Made by a program: the position numbers and the translations under genes. Below, piece after piece: positions 27,355-34,348 of a stretch of DNA of 64,000 nt (positions are counted from its first letter, which is position 1; every line of letters begins with the position of its first letter). This DNA comes from MAG-121220-bin8 sp965655865. Its GTDB lineage: Bacteria > Bacteroidota > Bacteroidia > Flavobacteriales > Flavobacteriaceae. The stretch lies in NCBI GenBank assembly GCA_965655865.1, contig CBFHJJ010000002.1, forward strand, positions 62,001 through 126,000, given 5' to 3'. Under the pieces are notes generated by a model, which saw only the letters and a program-made list of their open reading frames with translations, was not told the DNA's origin and searched no databases.

Positions 27355-28683
27355 TTAATTCTGAGTTAAAATAATCTCAAGGTTTGTTTTTTTAGTTATA
27401 ACTTCAAGCATAGATTGAAGTAATTGATTTTGGATAGAGTAGAGCTGAAGCTGAGCTTGCCTTAAATCTAGACCGGAAATTAATCCCTCTAAAAATTTAA
27501 TTTGATTTTTCTTTTCAATTTTTTCTGCCAGCCGTAGGCTTTCAACTGAATTATTGTATGAGCTTATAGCATATTGGTATTCACTTTTTGCATTTTCTAA
27601 TTCAATATAAATTTTCTTTTTTGACTCCAATAAATCAATCTTTGATTTCTCGAACTCGATTCTTGCTTGTTGAGTCTTTGCAGATTTTCTTAAAGAACTA
27701 AAAATTGGGACAGCAAGTGATACCCCAGCATAAGAGTAACCATACCATTTTTGATTAGACTTAAAAAATTTAAATGAATCATTATTGCCATCATATCCCC
27801 CCTTAATAAAAGCTCTAAGAGTTGGAAGAGCTTTTGACTGTTCTAGTCTTAATAAAGTTTTTTGAGATTCATTATTATTGAAAGCTAATTGGTAATCAAT
27901 GTTTTTTTCAATTTCAAAATCTTCTAATGAATTTTTTTCAATTATATTTTTAATTGTTAAATCGTGTAGATTATTGGTTAAAACAACTTTTTTTTCAATA
28001 TCATATCCGATAATTAACTTAAATAAGTTTAAAGATGTTTTATTAACTTTTGAAGCATAATCAAGCGAATTTTTAATTGAACTATATGTAATGCTTAATT
28101 GTTCTACGTTTTCTAATTCAGTCAGACCATTGTTATATATCTTTTCAATCTCATTTAAATTATTTTTAACAGCAATTAAATTTTTTTCTAAAAGTTTAAT
28201 TCTTTCTTGACTAACAAGTGCATTACCATACGCAGAAATAATAGTTTTTTTAACCTCTTGATCAGTTTTTACTTTAGCTTTATTAGCTATATCCATATAA
28301 AGTTTAATTGAAGCTAAACCAACAGAATAAGATCCGTCAAATAGTAATTGGGTTAATGTAATTGAACCGTCGATTGTTTGTTTAGTACCAAAGGACAATT
28401 CCGCAAATTCACCTTGGTTTCCACCAAAAAATTCAGCGGGAACTAATGAAATGGGCTGTTTAATATTGTTTGAATACTCAATAAAAGAGTTGATTTGAGG
28501 AAGGCCAGTAGCAATTGTTTCCCATTTTTTTGCATTAGCAATTTTCAAATCATTTGTAGCATTTTTTGAGAGACTATTATTTATTAATCCAAACTCTATA
28601 GCTTCATTTAACGTAAATGAGTCTTGACTTGTAAGATCAGAGCTAAGAAAAATAACAGAAATGAATAGAATTATTTTTTTCAT
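27355..28683 (-). CDS. TolC-family outer-membrane efflux channel
   Basis: A 442-residue protein with a signal peptide (MKKIILFISVIFLSSDLTSQ), followed by two repeats of long alpha-helical coiled coils and short beta segments typical of outer-membrane efflux proteins: FTLNEAIEFGLINNSLSKNA, KRANAKK-like helices, then GVSLAVPIFSSLRKSAKTQQA before the second helical hairpin. It overlaps the start of the upstream tetR-like gene's stop by 4 nt. Together with the adaptor and permease it completes a tripartite pump. Confidence 0.92.
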   Translation of the reverse strand: MKKIILFISVIFLSSDLTSQDSFTLNEAIEFGLINNSLSKNATNDLKIANAKKWETIATGLPQINSFIEYSNNIKQPISLVPAEFFGGNQGEFAELSFGTKQTIDGSITLTQLLFDGSYSVGLASIKLYMDIANKAKVKTDQEVKKTIISAYGNALVSQERIKLLEKNLIAVKNNLNEIEKIYNNGLTELENVEQLSITYSSIKNSLDYASKVNKTSLNLFKLIIGYDIEKKVVLTNNLHDLTIKNIIEKNSLEDFEIEKNIDYQLAFNNNESQKTLLRLEQSKALPTLRAFIKGGYDGNNDSFKFFKSNQKWYGYSYAGVSLAVPIFSSLRKSAKTQQARIEFEKSKIDLLESKKKIYIELENAKSEYQYAISSYNNSVESLRLAEKIEKKNQIKFLEGLISGLDLRQAQLQLYSIQNQLLQSMLEVITKKTNLEIILTQN

Positions 28684-29282
28684 TTATTTTTTTTTATAAA
28701 ATGATTTAATTTTTTTAATCCCTTTTCAGTGACGATTGCTCTTAAATGATATTCAATAAAATCGTTTTTAAGACTTACAGGATCATATAATTTTGATGGA
28801 AAAGTATCTAGATCTCTAATTCCAATTATTCCTTTAAAATATAATCGAGAGATGAAATCAATTTTAATATCCTTTCTAAACAAATCTAGCTTGATTCCAT
28901 TTTCTAAGCTTTTAGAATTAGTTTTAGTAATAAAATCAAATTGTTTTTTATTTATGTCTTTGTGAATTACTGGATAATATTTTTCAAGTTGATATAAAGG
29001 AGAAACACTTTCATTTTTTAAATACTTTATCAAAAACAAATTAATCTCATAAATTTCGCTTATTGGATCTTCTGAAGATTTTTTAATTTCAGTAACACCT
29101 TCTGAAATACTTTTGAACATGTAATTGGCAACTGATTTTACTAGTTCAGTTTTATTTTGAAAAAAATTATAGATAGTTTTTTTAGAAATTCCCATTGCGT
29201 TTGCAATTTGATCCATAGTCACGCTTTTGAATCCGATAGTCAAGAAAAGTTCTCTTGTTTTTTCTAAAATTAATTCTTTCAA
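28680..29282 (-). CDS. TetR-family repressor of the efflux operon
   Basis: A 200-residue regulator. Residues 1-50 form the DNA-binding domain, with TMDQIANAMGISKKTIYNFF as the helix-turn-helix; the rest is an all-helical ligand-binding domain. The only usable start is TTG at 29282-29280. It is the first gene of the operon with tolC, adaptor and RND permease, so it presumably represses its own operon and responds to a pump substrate. A promoter and an inverted repeat that could be its operator lie immediately upstream (29302-29341). Confidence 0.9.
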   Translation of the reverse strand: MKELILEKTRELFLTIGFKSVTMDQIANAMGISKKTIYNFFQNKTELVKSVANYMFKSISEGVTEIKKSSEDPISEIYEINLFLIKYLKNESVSPLYQLEKYYPVIHKDINKKQFDFITKTNSKSLENGIKLDLFRKDIKIDFISRLYFKGIIGIRDLDTFPSKLYDPVSLKNDFIEYHLRAIVTEKGLKKLNHFIKKNK

Positions 29283-29301
29283 ACTATTTTTTTTTGGAAT
29301 G

Positions 29302-29332
29302 CAAATATAACTAGGAAACTATTAATACGCAA
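29302..29332 (-). promoter_or_regulatory. Promoter of the tetR-efflux operon
   Basis: On the minus strand a TTG (29332-29330), 20-nt spacer, then TATATTTG (29309-29302): a full match to the Bacteroidota TTG-N17-23-TAnnTTTG promoter, 19 nt before the start codon. Confidence 0.7.
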
Positions 29333-29341
29333 ACGGTTTCC
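29314..29341. promoter_or_regulatory. Inverted repeat overlying the tetR promoter, candidate TetR operator
   Basis: Arms GGAAAC (29314-29319) and GTTTCC (29336-29341) with 16 nt between. The repeat spans the -33 element and most of the spacer of the tetR promoter, so protein bound here would block transcription. Spacing is wide for a TetR dimer, so this is a candidate only. Confidence 0.45.
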
Positions 29342-29374
29342 AAAGTTTCTTAAGGATATAAAATCTAAATAATG

Positions 29375-29382
29375 TATTTTTG
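29375..29382 (+). promoter_or_regulatory. -7 box before polyprenyl synthase gene
   Basis: Reads TATTTTTG, a full match to TAnnTTTG, 16 nt before the TTG start. No TTG at -33. Confidence 0.4.
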
Positions 29383-29398
29383 ACATAAAATTTATATT

Positions 29399-30367
29399 TT
29401 GTTATCAATCAAACTTTATGCCGATCTTATCAATAAAAGTTTAAAGGAATTAACTTTTTCTGAAACCCCTAAATCTTTATATGATCCTATCAAATATATT
29501 TTAGAAATCGGAGGTAAAAGAATAAGACCTTATTTGGTTTTAATGTCAACCAATATTTTTGGAAGAGATCCAAAATTATCATTAAACGCTGCATTGTCAG
29601 TTGAATGTTTCCATAATTTTACTTTAATGCACGATGACATTATGGATTCAGCAGCTTTAAGAAGAGGTAATGAAACTGTACATTTAAAGTGGGATACAAA
29701 TCAATCTATACTCTCCGGAGATGCTTTACTAATTTATTCTTATAAATTGTTAGAGAGCTATAGCCCTGTCATTTTTAAAAAATTAAATAATGTTTTAAAC
29801 ACTACAGCTCTTCAGGTTTGTGAAGGTCAACAATTTGATATTGATTTTGAAAAAGATCCAAATGTGACTTTTGATAATTACATTAATATGATTAGATTAA
29901 AAACAGCTGTTTTGGTTGGAGCTTCCTTACAAATGGGAGCTATAATTGCTGAAGCCAATGAAAATGATTTAATTGAAATCTATGATTTTGGAGTCAATCT
30001 TGGTATAGCTTTTCAGTTACAGGATGATTATTTAGATACTTTTGGAGAAGAATCTTTGGTAGGTAAATCAATTGGTGGAGATATTATTGAAAATAAAAAA
30101 ACAGCACTATATCATTTATGTTTAGCAAATGCCAACGTTGATCAATCCAAAACATTAGAATCTTTGTTTAGTGAGAAAAATGCAATTGATAAAGTTGATA
30201 AAGTAACTCAAATTTTCAAGGATACAAAAGCAGATGTTGATAATTTAAAACTAGTTAAGAACTATACTAGTTTAGCTTTAAACTCTTTAAATAATTTAAG
30301 TATTTCACAAGAAAAAAAAGAGGAACTTATTGAGTTTTCTAACTCTTTATTAAATAGAAAACTTTAA
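29399..30367 (+). CDS. Polyprenyl diphosphate synthase
   Basis: Condenses isopentenyl diphosphate with an allylic diphosphate to make a long-chain isoprenoid, most likely for the menaquinone side chain. At 322 aa it has GGKRIRPYLVLMS, the first Asp-rich motif MHDDIMDSAALRRG (DDxxD at residues 79-83), and the second FQLQDDYLDTFG near residue 207, followed by GKSIGGDIIENKKT. The start is TTG at 29399-29401; an ATG 27 nt upstream in the same frame is followed by a stop. Transcribed away from the efflux operon. Chain length cannot be read from the sequence with confidence. Confidence 0.94.
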   Translation: MLSIKLYADLINKSLKELTFSETPKSLYDPIKYILEIGGKRIRPYLVLMSTNIFGRDPKLSLNAALSVECFHNFTLMHDDIMDSAALRRGNETVHLKWDTNQSILSGDALLIYSYKLLESYSPVIFKKLNNVLNTTALQVCEGQQFDIDFEKDPNVTFDNYINMIRLKTAVLVGASLQMGAIIAEANENDLIEIYDFGVNLGIAFQLQDDYLDTFGEESLVGKSIGGDIIENKKTALYHLCLANANVDQSKTLESLFSEKNAIDKVDKVTQIFKDTKADVDNLKLVKNYTSLALNSLNNLSISQEKKEELIEFSNSLLNRKL

Positions 30368-30382
30368 CTAAGCATGATTGTT

Positions 30383-30400
30383 TTTTAGGCTTGCCTAAAA
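30383..30400. promoter_or_regulatory. Perfect dyad, candidate MntR/DtxR operator
   Basis: Arms TTTTAGGC and GCCTAAAA around a TT centre, without a mismatch. The TTAGGC/GCCTAA half-sites resemble known DtxR/SirR/MntR boxes (for example TTAGGTTAGCCTAA). It lies 40 nt before the start of a DtxR-family gene, so autoregulation together with the ZIP and TonB-receptor genes is likely. Confidence 0.75.
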
Positions 30401-30427
30401 TATTTTTTTATATTATCTAAAAATATT

Positions 30428-30435
30428 TATATTTG
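30428..30435 (+). promoter_or_regulatory. -7 box of the DtxR/MntR gene, 4 nt before ATG
   Basis: Reads TATATTTG, a full TAnnTTTG match. Only four bases (CATC) separate it from the ATG, so transcription would begin at or next to the start codon. No TTG at -33 spacing. Confidence 0.55.
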
Positions 30436-30439
30436 CATC

Positions 30440-31096
30440 ATGTTAACTTTTTCTGAAGAAAATTATCTAAAATCTATTTTTCATTTGTCCTCTGACTCTG
30501 AACTAGGTGTGTCTACAAATTCTATTGCTGATAATTTAAATACAAAAGCATCTTCAGTTACTGAAATGTTAAAAAAATTAGGAGATAAAAATCTAATTGT
30601 TTACAAAAAATATCACGGAGCTCAACTTACCGAAAATGGAAGAAAAACTGCTTTGGGCATAATAAGAAAGCATAGACTTTGGGAAGTTTTTTTAGTTGAC
30701 AAATTAAATTTTAAATGGGATGAGGTACATGATATTGCAGAGCAACTAGAGCATATTCAATCTGAAAAATTAACAAATGAATTAGATAAGTTTTTAGATT
30801 TTCCGACAAAAGATCCCCACGGAGATCCAATCCCTAACCCAGCAGGATTTATAAAGTTTACTCCAAAATTAAGATTAAGTGATTTGAATATAGGTGAAAC
30901 CGGAAAGTTTATTGGTGTAAAAGATTCTTCTACAACATTTTTAAAATATTTAGATAAAAGACAAATTTCGTTGGGGTCAAACATTAAAGTATTACATCAA
31001 GAGGAATTTGATCAATCTTTACATGTTGGATTGGATGAAACTAATTTAACTATCTCAATTAAAACAGCTAGTAATTTATACATAACAAAAATTTAA
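30440..31096 (+). CDS. DtxR/MntR-family metal-dependent transcriptional repressor
   Basis: A 218-residue regulator with the three DtxR parts: N-terminal winged helix (residues 1-62, with STNSIADNLNTKASSVTEMLKKL as the recognition helices), dimerisation and metal-binding domain (HRLWEVFLVDKLNFKWDEVHDIAEQLEHIQSE, with His, Glu and the E-x-x-E-H ligand pattern), and a C-terminal FeoA/SH3-like domain (about 145-218). Such regulators sense Mn2+ or Fe2+ and repress uptake genes. The next genes are a ZIP transporter (6-nt gap) and a TonB receptor, and a perfect dyad lies upstream. Mn versus Fe cannot be decided from sequence. Confidence 0.93.
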   Translation: MLTFSEENYLKSIFHLSSDSELGVSTNSIADNLNTKASSVTEMLKKLGDKNLIVYKKYHGAQLTENGRKTALGIIRKHRLWEVFLVDKLNFKWDEVHDIAEQLEHIQSEKLTNELDKFLDFPTKDPHGDPIPNPAGFIKFTPKLRLSDLNIGETGKFIGVKDSSTTFLKYLDKRQISLGSNIKVLHQEEFDQSLHVGLDETNLTISIKTASNLYITKI

Positions 31097-31101
31097 CTTT
31101 A

Positions 31102-31920
31102 ATGTTTCAAGAAATAATAACATTTTTTCAAAATACTGATCCAGTTTTAGGAGCTTTATATGCTACACTTTTTACTTGGGGTTTGACAGCTTTCGGGGCT
31201 TCATTTGTTTTCTTATTTAAAACAATGAATAGAGTTTTTCTGGACGGAATGTTAGGATTTACAGGTGGTGTCATGGTTGCAGCTAGTTTTTGGAGCTTAT
31301 TAGCTCCAGGAATTGAAATGAGTGAAGGGGAAGGATTTGTAAAAGTTATACCTGCAGCTGTTGGATTTGCTTTAGGAGCTCTTTTTATTTTTGGCTTAGA
31401 TAAAGTTCTGCCTCACATGCATATTAATTTTAAAGAAGCAGAAGGAATTAAGACTCCATGGCATAGAACTACATTATTAACGTTAGCAATAACTTTACAT
31501 AACATCCCAGAAGGATTAGCTATCGGAGTTCTTTTTGGAGGTGTTGCCGCTGGAATCCCTGAAGCATCAATTACCGGAGCAGTTGTTTTGGCGATTGGAA
31601 TAGGCATACAAAATTTTCCTGAAGGGATAGCTGTTTCAATGCCATTAAGACGCCAAGGCATGAGTAGGTGGAAAAGTTTTATGTATGGCCAAGCTTCTGC
31701 TGCAGTTGAACCTATAGCTGCTGTAATAGGAGCAGTTGCAGTAACTTTCTTTACTCCAATTCTGCCATATGCTTTAGCTTTTGCTGCGGGTGCTATGATT
31801 TTTGTAGTAGTCGAAGAAGTAATTCCAGAAACTCAACTAGATAAAAATACCGATATAGCAACTCTTGGATTTATTGGTGGATTCATTGTAATGATGATTT
31901 TAGATGTTGCTTTAGGATAA
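31102..31920 (+). CDS. ZIP-family divalent metal transporter
   Basis: A 272-residue membrane protein with about eight helices. The ZIP metal-site helices are LAITLHNIPEGLAIGVLFGG (helix IV, His/Asn/Pro/Glu) and IGIQNFPEGIAVSMPL (helix V), and helix II-III carries GVMVAASFWSLLAPGIEMS. The protein belongs to the ZupT/GufA-like branch and moves Zn2+, Mn2+ or Fe2+ into the cytosol. It lies 6 nt after a DtxR-family regulator and 34 nt before a TonB-dependent receptor, so this is probably a metal-uptake operon under that regulator. Confidence 0.93.
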   Translation: MFQEIITFFQNTDPVLGALYATLFTWGLTAFGASFVFLFKTMNRVFLDGMLGFTGGVMVAASFWSLLAPGIEMSEGEGFVKVIPAAVGFALGALFIFGLDKVLPHMHINFKEAEGIKTPWHRTTLLTLAITLHNIPEGLAIGVLFGGVAAGIPEASITGAVVLAIGIGIQNFPEGIAVSMPLRRQGMSRWKSFMYGQASAAVEPIAAVIGAVAVTFFTPILPYALAFAAGAMIFVVVEEVIPETQLDKNTDIATLGFIGGFIVMMILDVALG

Positions 31921-31954
31921 TTTTTTTCAATAACCTTTTCTTTTTTTATTAAAC

Positions 31955-34225
31955 ATGAAATATTTTTTTCTGCTTTTCCCTTTTATTATAAGCGCTCAAT
32001 TAACTAATATAAGTGGATTTGTAAAGTCAGAATCTGGTAATCTCGGTTATGCAAGTGTTAGCCTCTTAAACTCCCAAAATGGAGTTATTGCCAATGATGA
32101 TGGTTATTTTGAAATTGATATTGATTTGTCAAAACACAATGATCTTCTTATTTCATACATAGGTCATGTATCAAAAAAAATATCATTAAAAAAAAATAAT
32201 TTAAACCTTAATAATATAATTGTTTTCCTAGATGAAGACATTAATGGTTTAAACGAAATTGTAGTTACTGGAACACTTAAAGATGAATATGTTACGGAAT
32301 CTCCTGTCAAGGTAAATGTATTAACTGCAAAAAAAATTAATTCCTTTTTACCCTCTGCTGGAACCAATCTTACAAAAATTATTCAACTAGTAAACGGTGC
32401 TCAAGAAGTTGTTGCTTGCGGAGTATGTTACACTAATTCAATTAGTATTAATGGATTAGAAGGACCATACACATCTGTTTTAATGGATGGTATCCCGATG
32501 TATGGAAATTTAGCCTCTATATATGGTTTAAATGGGATTCCTAATATGTTAATAGACAGGCTAGAAATTGTCAAAGGACCTAGTAGTACATTATACGGAT
32601 CTGAAGCCGTTGCAGGTGTAATAAACATAATAACAAAAGATCCTGAAAATCAACCCTTATTTTCTTTAGATATCCAAGGAACTTCTCACAATGAGAGTTT
32701 TATTAATATGGCTTTAACCCCAAAAATTGGAAAAACAACAGGATATTTTGGAGTAAATTGGGATCGTAAAAACCATTATGATGATATTAATAATGATGGG
32801 TTTGGCGACGATATTAATTTAGACAGAATTTCCGTTTTTAATAAATGGAATATCCATAGAAAATCAAATAAACAATTTACAATTTCTTCAAGATATTATT
32901 TTGAGGACAGAAGAAACGGAGTTGAAGAGTTTTTAAAAAATAGAAATTATAAAAACTTAAGAGGATCTGAAAATATTTATGGAGAAAGCATTTATACTTA
33001 TAGATTCGAACTATTTGGGAAGTATGAATTTGATTTAATTGAAGATTTTGAAGTTAATTATTCCTATTCAACTCACAATCAAAACAGCTATTACGGTTCA
33101 GACTATTATGTAGCTAATCAAGATATATTTTTCTCACAATTTACTCTTAACAAGAAATATAAAAAACACGATTTTTTATATGGATTATCAATAAAAAATA
33201 ATTTATATGACGATAATACTATTGCTACTGAAAAAGTAGTTAATGGAAAAACAAGAAATAATGCTTCTAATCAGTTTGTGCCTGGTTTGCTAGTTCAAGA
33301 TCAATTCAAACCCTCTGAGAAAATATCTTTAATTGGGGGATTAAGATTAGATCATTTTAAAGATCATGGTTTGATTTTTGCTCCAAGTTTTCATATTAAA
33401 TATAATCCAGGAGAATGGTTGGCTTTTAGATTAAATGCTGGTACAGGTTTTAGATTAGTTAATTTATTTGCTGAAGATCATGCATTTGTTACAGGGCAAA
33501 GAGAAGTTAAAATATTAGAAGAACTACAGCCAGAAAAATCTAAAAGTTTGATTCTAAATACAAACTATATTTATACTGGATTTAATGGCTCAGGAAATTT
33601 TGATATAGATTTGTTTTACACACATTTTTCAAATAAAATTATTCCTAATTATGATAATCAAAAGTATATTATTTATCAAAATTCAGAAGGCTATTCATAT
33701 TCAAAAGGAGTTAGCGGAGCTTGGAATCATTCATTTTTAAATGGAATGGCTTTTGCGCTGAATTTTAACCATCAAGTTGTAAAGTACACTAAATATAATA
33801 ATAATATAAGGACACTGTTAGACATGGAGCATTCTCCAAGGTGGACAGCAGGATTAAATATTAAATTTCCTATCAACAGAAATTGGTTTTTAAATACTTC
33901 TTCAAACTATGTGGGTGTAATGCAATTGCCAAAAGTTTTTGATATGGGGACTAATGGACAAATAAGTGAAATTGCAAGACCTGAAAAGAGTAAACCATTT
34001 AGCCTTCATAACATAAATATAAATGGAAAATTGAGTAATAAAAATGAAGTGTATTTGGGAGTTTTAAATATTTTTAATTTTAGGCAAAAAGAGTCTCCAC
34101 TTGTTGCTTTCAATGATCCAAATTATAATAAAGGATTTAGTCCTTTTTTTGATACATCTTACGCATATGCTCCAAATCACGGAATTGAATTTTTTGTTGG
34201 ATACAAGTTTTATTTAATTAAGTAA
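31955..34225 (+). CDS. TonB-dependent receptor, probable metal uptake
   Basis: A 756-residue outer-membrane receptor. Signal peptide at 1-14 (MKYFFLLFPFIISAQ), a CarboxypepD_reg-like beta-sandwich domain (about 16-95), a TonB-box-like NEIVVTG (100-106), the plug (about 118-230, with SINGLEGPYTSVLMDGIPM and LEIVKGPSSTLYGSEAVAGV), then a 22-strand barrel ending in EFFVGYKFYLIK. The plug contains a CGVC motif (Cys155, Cys158) in EVVACGVCYTNS, unusual for siderophore receptors and suggestive of metal binding. It is in line with a metal regulator and a ZIP transporter. The ligand is unknown. Confidence 0.93.
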   Translation: MKYFFLLFPFIISAQLTNISGFVKSESGNLGYASVSLLNSQNGVIANDDGYFEIDIDLSKHNDLLISYIGHVSKKISLKKNNLNLNNIIVFLDEDINGLNEIVVTGTLKDEYVTESPVKVNVLTAKKINSFLPSAGTNLTKIIQLVNGAQEVVACGVCYTNSISINGLEGPYTSVLMDGIPMYGNLASIYGLNGIPNMLIDRLEIVKGPSSTLYGSEAVAGVINIITKDPENQPLFSLDIQGTSHNESFINMALTPKIGKTTGYFGVNWDRKNHYDDINNDGFGDDINLDRISVFNKWNIHRKSNKQFTISSRYYFEDRRNGVEEFLKNRNYKNLRGSENIYGESIYTYRFELFGKYEFDLIEDFEVNYSYSTHNQNSYYGSDYYVANQDIFFSQFTLNKKYKKHDFLYGLSIKNNLYDDNTIATEKVVNGKTRNNASNQFVPGLLVQDQFKPSEKISLIGGLRLDHFKDHGLIFAPSFHIKYNPGEWLAFRLNAGTGFRLVNLFAEDHAFVTGQREVKILEELQPEKSKSLILNTNYIYTGFNGSGNFDIDLFYTHFSNKIIPNYDNQKYIIYQNSEGYSYSKGVSGAWNHSFLNGMAFALNFNHQVVKYTKYNNNIRTLLDMEHSPRWTAGLNIKFPINRNWFLNTSSNYVGVMQLPKVFDMGTNGQISEIARPEKSKPFSLHNININGKLSNKNEVYLGVLNIFNFRQKESPLVAFNDPNYNKGFSPFFDTSYAYAPNHGIEFFVGYKFYLIK

Positions 34226-34226
34226 T

Positions 34227-34346
34227 TTAATCACAACCACAATTTCCGTTACCGCATCCTTTTTCAGGTTTTTCAAAAAAGAATTTATTTAATAAATACC
34301 CAATTGAGATTAAAATTGCCAGTACGGTAAGTATTCCTTGTATCAT
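34227..34346 (-). CDS. FeoB-associated Cys-rich membrane peptide
   Basis: A 39-residue protein from the ATG at 34346-34344: a single membrane helix (GILTVLAILISIGYLL, about residues 4-19) and a tail ending GCGNGNCGCD with three Cys (31, 36, 38). It lies 2 nt after feoB on the same strand. This matches the FeoB-associated Cys-rich family of short peptides that follow feoB in many bacteria. A role in Fe2+ handling or Feo complex assembly is inferred; no function is proven to my knowledge. The C-rich tail is probably cytoplasmic or periplasmic, which cannot be decided here. Confidence 0.85.
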   Translation of the reverse strand: MIQGILTVLAILISIGYLLNKFFFEKPEKGCGNGNCGCD

Positions 34347-34348
34347 GA

